Below, one piece after another: positions 46,285 through 57,000 of a DNA stretch of 64,000 nt (position 1 is its first letter; each line of letters starts with the position of its first letter). The notes beneath the pieces were generated by a model. That model had not been told where the DNA came from, did no database searches, and was given only the letters and a program-made list of their open reading frames with translations. A program made the translations under genes and the position numbers. The stretch spans positions 5,192,001 through 5,256,000 of the forward strand of contig JAFREQ010000026.1 of assembly GCA_025331565.1 (NCBI GenBank), written 5' to 3'. Source of the DNA: Holacanthus passer (lineage: Eukaryota; Chordata; Actinopteri; Pomacanthidae).

Positions 46285-46903
46285 ACTGCAGTTCCTCGAA
46301 TGAACACTAGGGGCAGACTCCAAAAGAGTCAATTACGTTTGACCCCCATGTTAAAATCCCACATTGTATTTAATGAAGAGTGACGTCACTTTGATTGACA
46401 GCTGTCAGCTGCCTGTCGGCTCCAAACACGGAGCTCATTCAGTCACTGAGCTTCAGCTGTTTGTGCTGGTTTTGTCTTTCGGATATTTGTTCCTGTAAAT
46501 ACTGGATCAATAACTCTGCTGCTGAGCGGTTCATTAACTAACAGACTGTCCAGAAGTCGGCGCTCCCGTTTTTTCCTTACTAGTAAACATGCTAATGGAT
46601 TAGCATCGGGCTCCAGCTAGCTGCCGCCGGCTGTGTGGGGTCTTTGTCCGGGACGTCTGCGCTGTTTTCTCGGTGAGTTTGTTCTGGTGTTTGTGGAGCT
46701 GCTTGTTGGCTGGAGTTTGACTGTGCTGCCGTGTTGACTGTGTTTCTCTCGGGTGTCCGGGACGAGTTTCTCCGGGGGGAGACGGTGGAGGTTGAGCTAA
46801 GCTAACGATGCTAACGGGAGCGTCTGGTAGCTTCAGTTATTAAAGCTGCTGAAGTCAAAACGTAATAACAAATGTTATAGTTTATGGTGTTAATACTTTA
46901 GAA
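46285..46903 (+). mobile_element. dispersed repeat, left part, interrupted by a hAT element
   Basis: CCTCGAATGAACACTAGGGG, GACCCCCATGTTAAAATCCC and AGTCGGCGCTCCCGTTTTTT belong to a frequent teleost repeat. It appears to resume at 47907-48110 (GCCAAGATGGCTGCGC, GACGTCCATGTTTTATACAG). Confidence 0.5.
46896..46903 (+). repeat. hAT 8-bp target-site duplication, left
   Basis: CTTTAGAA, repeated at 47899-47906. Confidence 0.85.
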
Positions 46904-47898
46904 CCGTGGCCCTCAAATGGCGGCCCGCGGGCCGGAGCGCGAGCTGAATGGGTGATTCCTTCACTGAGCGCGTTTTGGTTTGGTCGGCACATGTACTGTT
47001 CGTGTGACGTAATCTTTATGCAAACGATGCGCTGATAGGCTGTTGCTGGGTCACTGAAAGTGCTCTGCTGCAGCGAGACAGGCACTTTTTTAAGTTTCGT
47101 TTTCACCGCTGTGCGCTTACCGGTGCTTTACGAGAAGTCGGAGCCTCGATGATGACATGGCCTGTTCCAAGTTTGCCGGCAAAAGAAAAGTGGATAGCGA
47201 AAATCGCCAATTCAAAGACGAATGGACCGAGCAATATGCATTCATTCTCCCTCCAACCAGCACAAGACCAATGTGTCTCATATGCCAAGAGACCGTAGCT
47301 CTGATAAAGATGCCAAATATAAAACGCCATTATGAGACCAAGCACCAAAGATTTGAGGAGAGCTTTCCTCAAAATTCAGACCAAAGAAAACTAAAAATTA
47401 ATGGACTGAAATCATCTTATGAAACAACCAGCAAGATTCTGGTAAGATCCACATTTGCATCAGTGTCTACGCTTGGCTGTTACACCATTTGTGCCAGACT
47501 TCAAATTCTTGGCACAAGACACAAGATGCCATTTTTCTCATTAGGCAGTGGTTTTTGGCACATTGTAAAATAATTATGATTCCTGAGTTCTTTGGATAGT
47601 TATTTAAATTGGGGGTTTGATTTATTGTTGAAGTGAAAGTGACATTTGTTTTATTCTACCATTTTTTAAAATTCCCGTTACACTTTAGTCTCCTTAGACC
47701 CGCAATACATTTTTTGTTATTTATCTTCTGGTCCCCACTATTTTATATGTCGAAATAGAAATGGCATTTTATTTCTGTTTTTTTTAAAAAAAAATGATAC
47801 TATTATGGTTTGTGTCTTGGCTGACGACAATAAACGGACCTTTGACTCTTTGAAAATTGTTCTTGTGGACCTTTCGGATTTGTGTTTGAGGACCACTG
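46904..47898 (+). mobile_element. hAT element with BED-finger transposase N-terminus, internally deleted
   Basis: 995 bp with inverted ends (CCGTGGCCCTCAAA at 46904 versus CAGTGGTCCTCAAA read inward from 47898) and an 8-bp target duplication CTTTAGAA at 46896-46903 and 47899-47906. An ORF from 47157 encodes MACSKFAGKRKVDSENRQF and a BED-type finger, CLICQETVALIKMPNIKRHY then ETKH, as in GTF2IRD2/Charlie-type hAT transposases. The similarity ends at KIL/GTAAGA, which looks like a splice donor; the catalytic part is missing. Confidence 0.88.
47157..47573 (+). pseudogene. truncated hAT transposase ORF (BED zinc finger)
   Basis: 138 codons. The first about 95 resemble the N-terminus of hAT (Charlie/GTF2IRD2-like) transposases, with a C-x2-C ... 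H-x4-H BED finger. The rest is intron-like sequence read through. Lacks the DDE and dimerisation domains, so it cannot transpose by itself. Confidence 0.75.
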
Positions 47899-47906
47899 CT
47901 TTAGAA
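47899..47906 (+). repeat. hAT 8-bp target-site duplication, right
   Basis: CTTTAGAA, repeated from 46896-46903. Confidence 0.85.
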
Positions 47907-48110
47907 TATCAGTCTCATGTTTCATTAAACAGGCTTCATTCAGCTCCACCTCTTTGTCCATATTTGGATTAACCGGAGTTAGGCGACGTCATCACTGCCA
48001 AGATGGCTGCGCTACGATTAGCTTCATTTTTGCTCTTCAGAAATCTACGGCTGAGGTCACGGAGACGACGTCCATGTTTTATACAGTCTGTGGTTCAGGC
48101 ACAACCAGGA
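47907..48110 (+). mobile_element. dispersed repeat, right part
   Basis: Continues the repeat interrupted at 46903: GGCGACGTCATCACTGCCAA and CGTCCATGTTTTATACAGTC. Confidence 0.45.
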
Positions 48111-48399
48111 CCTGAAGAACCTCCACAGACTGAGTTTTCATTTTCATGTATGAAATGACATCATTGAAACATTTGGGGAGATTTGAACGCTTCAATTTCA
48201 GTTTTTTGAGTCATCGAACGAGACAGTTTCCATCCTGTAACATCGGTTTATCTCGGTTTATATCAGTTATAGATCAGTTTATCAATAAGGCTTCTTCAAA
48301 GTCATGCCAAACAAAAAGTTGAAGTCTGACGTCACTGATGAGCAGCTGCTGGAGTGTAAATATCTGACGTCACTGAACAGATCAGGTGACCTCAGTCTG

Positions 48400-48583
48400 T
48401 CTCTTTAAAGGGGGACAGAGGGCGGGTCCAGATCCAGGTGCCCTCCTCCCTGTGTGTGTGTGTGTCTCTGAATGCCCCCCCCCTCTCTCCTCGTGCCCCC
48501 CCCCTGCTCATGTCCTCTCTCCGCCGGTGTCTCGGTGTGTCTGTATAAAGTCTGGCCGGGATGTGGGCCTGTCAGCTGCGGGG
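48400..48583 (+). promoter_or_regulatory. slc9a5: candidate slc9a5 promoter/5' UTR
   Basis: GC- and C-rich stretch immediately upstream of the slc9a5 start, with a short GT tract, C7 runs and a TATAAAG at 48544-48550 only 40 nt before the ATG, probably too close to act as a TATA box. The transcription start cannot be placed. Confidence 0.35.
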
Positions 48584-48917
48584 ATGAAGCTGCTTCCTGT
48601 CGGTCTGATGCTGCTGCTGCTGCTGTCGGTCTCGGCCGCCGACCCTCCGGACTCCTCCTCTCCGGGACTCGGCATCTCTCCGTCGGCCCCGCCGCGGCTC
48701 CTCCCGCCGCAGCCCGGAGCGGGAGCGGCGGCTCCCGGCGTCGCCTCGGCCCGGTCCGCGGCGGAGGAGCCGGCCGGTCCCGGAGAGGAGGAAGAGGGGC
48801 ATCATCATCATCATCATCAGGGCGGCGGGTACCGGGTGGTCCAATGGGAGTGGAGCTACGTCCAGACCCCCTACATCATCGCCATCTGGCTACTGGTGGC
48901 CAGTGTGGCCAAGATCC
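48584..48917 (+). CDS. slc9a5: slc9a5 exon 1 (residues 1-111)
   Basis: Leader MKLLPVGLMLLLLLSVSAA, a Pro/Gly/Ala-rich extracellular segment with EEEEG and six His (CAT repeats at about 48799-48819), then WEWSYVQTPYIIAIWLL, matching the first NHE5 membrane segment. Donor ATCC/GTGAGT, followed within 10 nt by a GT repeat. Confidence 0.92.
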
Positions 48918-48925
48918 GTGAGTCC

Positions 48926-48982
<57 letters not shown>

Positions 48983-50306
48983 TTGAGTTTCAGACTCTGG
49001 AGAATGAGAATAGTTATAGATTCTGGTCCAGGTTTGAGGTTCGGCTCTGATGGTTCAGGTGAGGATGAACATCATAAACATTATAAATCCTAATGTCTGG
49101 TCCCAGTGATGAGAAACATCATCTCTGAGGTCCTGGTTCAGGTTCAGGTCCAGGTTCAGGAGTCAGTGCTGGTCCTGTTTGTTGGGATCTGACTCGTGGC
49201 TGCAGGTAGTTTTCACTGTGTCAAATGTCCAGAGACAGACTCAGACTATCTCATCCTGGTTTCCGATTCTTGAAGCAGAGTTGAATTTTAACTTTGGTTG
49301 GTAGAAACAGAAAAATGGCAGCAGCTTCGATCCTTTTCATCACTGATGTTGACTTAAGTCCAACATGAAGCCAAATGTTTGAACCGGTTTCACTGCAGGT
49401 CGTCAAACTTCACCTTGATTAATTTACATGTTCCATCATCGCGACCTTCAAATGGAAAATTCTGTCCGTTTGCACGAATCCTGTCGACGACGTTCTGTGT
49501 TTGACGACCTGCAGTGATTTGGTCACATATAAAAATAAATAAAATGTCTCAAATTCTAATCTTGAACGATTTGAAGAAAATCGGGTGGTCGATCTAATTT
49601 CTACATGAATCAGGTTTACTATAAAGAAGTTGCGCTGCGTACAGTCAGTAGCCTGTGTACTGCTGAATGAATGAATGAATGAATGAATAAAGTTTTGATT
49701 ATTATGTCATCATGTTTGTAACAACAACCAGACACCATCACTTCATATGACTCAGGACCAGAGAGCAGAAAAACAAGTAGATCATCTTCAGACCATCAGC
49801 GTCAAACATTTACGAGAGAAACCAGAACAACTTTTCTTCTTTTGATCCAAATCAAACCGCATCGTCTCAACAGAACAGTTCAAGATTCGGTGGAACATTA
49901 ACTCATCATAATTTATCGAGTCCAACAGAAACTGGGGTTTTGAATCTTCTCTCTGATCTCGAATGTGATTTTCATGGAATTAATATTAGTTACAGTTGAT
50001 TAAATCCATCTGTTCTAATGGCCAAAACATAGAAATCCTAATTCTTTTGCCTCTTACAGTTTAGCATGTCGTTAATAACTGCAGATCTCGTGATTTGAAA
50101 ATTACAGTCAGTGAGATCACAGATCATCAACCACTTGGAAAAAGAGCAGCAATGTAAAGTTAACGTAACGTAAAGTTGATCTGATTGACAGTAAATTTAC
50201 TTCAACATGTAAAAAAAACTTCAGTCTGCTCCTTTAAACCTTCTGTTTGAGAGAAGAAACAGATGAGCAGGACTCCAACTGTCTCTGTCTCACACACTCA
50301 CACACA

Positions 50307-50361
<55 letters not shown>

Positions 50362-50445
50362 ACACACAGTCATGTTTCCTGAGCTGCTGGTGACTCACTG
50401 GGCTGCAGGACAATAACACACTATACATGCTGCTTATTAATGTGG

Positions 50446-50492
<47 letters not shown>

Positions 50493-53400
50493 TGAGGCTC
50501 TGTCCATTCAGAATCCAGCTGTCTCTCATCATGTGAGTGTTAAACCAATAAAAGCTGCAGCACAGATTCTGGTTTTAAGTTTGATGACGACGTTCACGGT
50601 CGACAGTGTTCAAACTGTAAATCTGATGAATTTTCATTAAATCTCATGTTTGGACTCAAACAAACAGTGAACAAGTTCCATCTGTGTCTCAGTCTGATCT
50701 GTCTTCGTCCTCTGTGTCTCAGTCTAATCTGTCTTCGTCCCCTGTGTCCATTAAAACTCCTCACTGAGTCTCACTGTTGTTCCTTCATCTCCATCAACTC
50801 ACACACTGTAGTTTATCTGGACTCAACCCCACAAACACAAAGACTCACTAGAGACCAAATGTGGATTCATCTGCCGTTGAAAATAGTCCCCAACACATGA
50901 ACTGCTTCCTCCTGTTTGTCTGATGAAAACTACAGTCTTTACATCTTTAGTAGGAACCAATGAGCTTGAAGCTGAGAGACACAGACAGGAAGTGAGACAG
51001 TATTGAGAGACAAACGAACATGTCGATGGTTTGAATCTGAAGATGAAATTTGATGACAAGAATAAAACTAGAGAACATCGTGACACTTATAGATCAACTG
51101 TGTCTCTGGTGTTTATGTTCATGTTTGAGCTTCATTCTGAGCTGAATGTTCTCAGTGTTTCTGTCCATCTGCTGTGTGGGAGGTTCAGCTGTGTGTGTGT
51201 CTGTAGAATGTGTGTGTTTGTCTGAAAAAAACTTAATTTCATTACAAGATTTCAGGTTTTATTTAACAATCAAATGTTTGATTGTCTTGTTAAACTCCGG
51301 TTTCAGACATGTTGTAAGTCTTAATCAATCAGAGGAGTCGAGGCGTTCATACAGGAAGTCATCATCGGGGTCGTGTTGCGGTCAGATGGATGCTCTCATG
51401 CTGCGTTCATGTGTGTGTCAGGAGACAGGAATTCACAACTTGTGGGGTCGTAATGAAGAGAGTCAACAGAACCTGGACACAGTTTGGTTCAGTGTCTCAA
51501 CATTTCAGTTTCAGATGTTTGATACAGAAAACATGTGAATGCCTTCAGATTAACTGACTGGTTACTTCTGTCTGTTGTGAGTTTAGATTTTTAGAACATG
51601 AGATTATGGAATAAAGACACATAATAAGGACAAGGAAAGGAGGCAGTGAAGGACAGAAGGATGTGAAGGAGGACACAGACTTTTTGTCCACAGTGAATCC
51701 TGGTTTCCTGTTTGACCAAAGGCTGATTCAGATCCTTTTATTTTCTCACACTTCAGTCATGTACACGCAAATTAGGAAATTTGACCTCTGCATTTAACCC
51801 ATCCGTAAGTGAACACAGCACACGAAACACAACAACACACAAGGGCGGTGAGGGGAGTAAGGTGCTTTGCTCAGGGGCATTTAGACGGTGGGATGGAGAA
51901 AGGAGTGTCCGTCTGTCGCTCCTCTTGGGCCTGAACAGATCCATTGTCTGGTCCATCCTCCGGTCCAGGTATCCTGTTGTCAGTCTGTGGCCTCGAACTA
52001 GCGACCTTCCAGTCGATGCCCCTCTTCTCTGACCACTTGTCCACCGCCTCTGCCCAAAATGATGATGATACCTGACATGACTGTAAGGCTGAAATATATG
52101 TTATAATATTATTACTTAAGATTGTGACCTTTGCTGCAAAGACGGTTTTTAATTAATTAATTCAGTTTCAGGATTTGAGAGAACTCGTGATTTGACCCTG
52201 ATTTGAACTCAACAGAACTGTTGGTTGGACAAACTGAGACATTTGAAGGTGTTTTTTCTTCTGTTGACAAAATGATTCATTGATTAAATGAAAAAATGAT
52301 TGAATACCTGATGATGAAATGAAAATCATTTCAAGTGACTCGCCTCCATCTCACTGATTGTTTCAGTCGTTTGTGAAGCAAAGATGTCAAAATGTCTCTA
52401 ATTCAGCTTCTCAGGTTTGAAGATGTTTTTGTCGTCTGATAATAAACTGAATAATATGAGGTTTCAGGGTGTTAATCTGAAAAAAACAAACAGTTTTATG
52501 ACATCACCCTTTGGCCTTCGTGATATTGTGATGAAGCCAGTAATCTGGAAAAATGATCAGCCGATCAAATCTTAAAAATATCTGAAATCTTCAGATGTTG
52601 ATAAAGTTCATGTAAAACCAGTAAATCTATCTGTGAATGAATCATCAGTTCAAAGAGCTTTTTGTTCTGTCTGTCAAGGTGTCCTGTGTGTGTGTGCGTG
52701 TGTGTGTGTGTGCGTGTGTGTGCACACATGACATTCACTTGTCATGACTCACAGCAGACGCCTGTAAATGATGGATTCCTGACTACGTGTCCAAGGCCAT
52801 GACACACACACACACACACACACACATTTATCATGAGAATGGCTAATCAGATTTTGTGACATAAAAACATCGATAACAGATTCTGTTGTCTGTACCTTAA
52901 ACTCTCGGCTGCAGCTCAGTTTCTCTCCTCACATTGAACTGGAGACCTCAGGAGTTGATTTTACATGACTCCTGGTTTTCCTGCATCTTCTTGAATCTTT
53001 TGGTTTAAAACAAATTGTCCACCTTAGATTTTATCCTGTGTCTGACCTCAGCTTCTCGTCCTGCAGTGTTTCACTTCTCTCAGCGCTTCACCACCGTCGT
53101 CCCAGAGAGCTGCATGCTGATCCTGCTGGGTCTGGTCCTGGGCGGGGTCGTCCTCATAGCCAATAAGAAGCAGCTGTACCAGCTGGAGCCCGCCCTCTTC
53201 TTCCTCTTCCTGCTGCCGACCATCGTGGGCGACGCCGGCTACTTCATGCCGGCTCGCCTCTTCTTCGACAACCTGGGAGCCATCCTGACGTACGCGGTGG
53301 TGGGAACGCTGTGGAACGCCTTCTGCACCGGCTTCTGCCTGTACGCCGCCAAGCTGCTGGGGGTCATAGGTCAGTGTGAGGCCGCTCTGAGAGTGTGATG

Positions 53401-54033
53401 AGCTGATGCAGTTCGTTTTGATCACAGATGATCATTATATGTTTTTAATCAGTTGATCACATGACTCGCTTCAATTGGACTTTATTTTATTTAAAGAATA
53501 TGTCTTTCATATTTATTTATTGTATTTTTTATATTTAAACAGGGTTCCTGAATTTTGAATGTGATTATACTACAGAGTGTATCTGAAGGACTGTGACTCT
53601 TTTCTTACAGTCTGGATGTCGACACGGGTAAAACATGACAAATGATGAAATGAAACTATGAAAATTACCCACCATGCAACTCCCAGCGACAGATTCATGA
53701 CAGAGAACTTTAGTAACAGTTCCTCAAGAACTTTTTATGTTTGAATGGTCATTTAAGCCAAATTTCTTCGTGTCTTACTTTTCCAGAACTTTTCAAAGTA
53801 GTTTTTCAAAAACTCACAAACAATCTCACCATAGATGTGATAAGGAGGCAGAACAAAACAAACCAAGACAAGCATGTTTATTTACATTTTATTCTCAATC
53901 ATTAATCGAATAGCTTCAAAACCTCAAAGAATCCTGATCCCTGCTGTGATGTCACGAGGTGCTCTGAGGTGTTCAGGTTCAAACCTGAATCCAAAGACAT
54001 AAACATCATAGAGAAAATATCTGAGTTCATGTT

Positions 54034-54077
<44 letters not shown>

Positions 54078-57000
54078 GACGAGCGGGTGCAGGCTGACCT
54101 GATGGACTTTCTGTTGTTCGGAGCCTTGATCTCGGCCGTCGACCCGGTGGCAGTTCTGGCCGTGTTCGAGGAGGTTCATGTCAATGACACACTCTTCATC
54201 ATCGTGTTTGGAGAGTCGCTGGTCAACGACGCTGTCACCGTGGTGAGACACACACACACACACGCACACACACAGACGCTACCTCACCATATTGGGAGGT
54301 GTGTTGCTGTGTTTTGACGTTGGTCTTATTTTTACTGTTGGGTTTCTGGATCAAAACAACCCTCCTGTCAGCTGGTTTCTACCAGCAGTACTCAGTAAAG
54401 TTACTGCAGTATTGTGTCAGTACTCTGTAAAGGTACTGCAGTATTGTGTCAGTACTCTGTAAAGTTACTGCAGTATTGTGTCAGTACTCAGTAAAGGTAC
54501 TGCAGTATTGTGTCAGTACTCTGTAAAGGTACTGCTGTATTGTGTCAGTACTCTGTAAAGTTACTGCAGTATTGTGTCAGTACTCTGTAAAGTTACTCGG
54601 TAAAGGTACTGCAGTATTGTGTCAGTACTTGTTAAAGGTACTGCAGTATTGTGTCAGTACTTGTTAAAGGTACTGCAGTATTGTGTGAGTTTTAGACCTT
54701 GGGAGTGAGGGCATTTTTGAGAAGTGGGGACATTTTGGCCGGTCCTCTCGGCTTCAAAAGGCCATTTTAGGGTTTGGACTTGGTTCTGTCTTGGACCTAT
54801 TGGAGCTATAGGGGCGGCTGTAGCTCAGGAGCGGCAGGAGCAGTTGTCCACCAATGGGAAGGTTGGTGGTTCGATCCCTGCAGTCTATGTGTCGAAGTGT
54901 CCTTGGGCAAGATACTGAACCCCAAATTACCCCCGATGGCTGTTCCACTGGCACGTAAATGTACGTCGCTCTGGATAAAAGCGTCTGCTAAATGAAATTG
55001 TAGAATTGTAGAATTGGTTCTAAGGTTTGAGGTTTGGATCAGATTGAGGTTTGGATCGGGTTGAGGTTTGGATCGGGCTGAGGTTTGGATCGGGCTGAGG
55101 TTTGGATCGGGCTGAGGTTTGGATCAGTTGGAGGTCAGGGTTCCGGATTCAGACATTCAGTTGTGATGTTAAGGAGCAGAATGTCTCTTTGTGTCTCTGC
55201 ATGTGTTTTCCTGCAGTAACAACAGATGTTTGATGACAAGCGAAAACTTCACATTTACTCAGTGACGTGTTGGGAAAGCTGAGATTAAACTGTTGTGAGC
55301 AGATTAACTCTGCAGGTTTCTAATCCTCAGCAGCACTCAGAATATGAGCTAATTCCACCAACAAATGGACAAAACCAAAGTGTGGGAAAACTGCAGCTGA
55401 CCTGCAAACCCAAATGTTCCTATATCATCTTATCGTCAGTGTTTTACAGTAAATCGCTGTGACTCACAGTTTTACACACAAAATGGAGCAAAGTTCCCAA
55501 AATCACCTTCTGTTGTGGTGTGGAACTGAAATGCTGTCGTTCAGTGTGTTAAACTCTCACATTGATCATGTGTTCAGTATGTTGAAGGGGTCACAGGTTA
55601 CACTGTGTTGTTTAACAGGTAAAATCCTACAAATACACAGCAGAAAAGACGCGACACAGCGGATTCAAAGTTTTTTCAAACTTTCATCAGGTTCATGGAA
55701 CATGACGGAAATGTGACAAAGACCAGTCTCATCGTGTTCACGTGATCACATTCAGAGGATCACTGAAAAATATGAAAATGAATAAATCTACAACTGCAGT
55801 TCAAAGACTTTTTACGTTCAGTAGGTTAGAAAAAGCCAATAAATCCAGATCAGGTGGATCAGAGGACGAATTTATGATTATTAAGGCCACAAAAATCTGA
55901 TGTTTAGGTCACAGCCAAGTTATGAGAAAATAATTCATTTGTAATGTCACATGAAAATATTGCAATATTTATAGAAAAAGTTTTAATATTTTAAGAAAAG
56001 AAAAAGTCTATTATTATTATATTATATCTATTATTCTCAGTATTTTGAGATTAATGTCATCGTATGTTGAGAGATTAGTTAGTATTTAGTTATAATTTTA
56101 TTTTTGAGAATGAAGCTGTTATATTATTTGATAAGTCCTGAAGTCCCAGTATTACAAGGAATATTTTGACTTTTACCTCGAAATGCCAACAACTTTTCTC
56201 ACTTTGTTAAAACTCTGAGTTCACAGGTTTTAACATCAGCTGATCGCAGCTCATTAAGGTTCCTGTTTTCACATTTTTTATTCATTATTTTAGTCATCTT
56301 TTTGCTTGCAACAGGAAACATGGAAGACACAAAGTGGTTCAGTGTCTAAAAAGGGAAGAAGGTGTTTTCATTGTCACTGACAGCAACAGTGAGCGACGAG
56401 GATAATGTGTTCGACTTTTAAAACTGCAGAAATACAACCTCAACACTCTGAGCTGAACTCGAATCACTGTAAACTCAGTTATTCCATTTTTCAACATCTG
56501 GTATGTTTCAGTGACCAAAATAAAAATCCTCTAATCTAAAGCTTTTCTCTGATCTCCAGGTTTTATATAAAGTCTACATTTCCTTTGTGGAGGTCGGAGC
56601 AGAGAACGTTCAGACAGCAGATTACTTCAAAGGAGTTGGTGAGTCGACAAAAAGGAGCGAAATCACATCCATATCTGACTCCTCTGTTACTTACCTACCT
56701 TTCTCTACCTCCTCCTCCTCTTCCTCCGCCTCCTCCTCGTCCTCATCCTCCTCCTCCTCGTCCTCCTCCTCCTCCTCTGTAGCCTCCTTCCTCATCGTCA
56801 GTATCGGGGGGACTCTGGTGGGTTTGGTCTTCGCCGTCATCCTCGGGTTCATCACACGTTTCACCAAGAAGGTTCGGATCATCGAGCCGCTCTTTGTCTT
56901 CCTGCTGGTCTACCTGGCCTACCTGACCGCCGAGCTCTTCTCCCTGTCGGCCATCCTGTCGTAAGTCTCCACCCGCCTGACCAGAAGGACCTGACTCAGT

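Larger units (their letters stand above)
48918..53066 (+). other. slc9a5: slc9a5 intron 1
   Basis: 4.1-kb intron holding foldback elements, CA repeats, an antisense SINE and GT/CA tracts listed separately; otherwise nothing recognised. Confidence 0.8.

Noticed and set aside
48386..48583. Upstream in-frame ATG for slc9a5 adding 66 residues
   Set aside because: Would place Cys/Pro/Val-rich translated GT repeat ahead of a good hydrophobic leader; start at 48584 is more plausible, though not proven.
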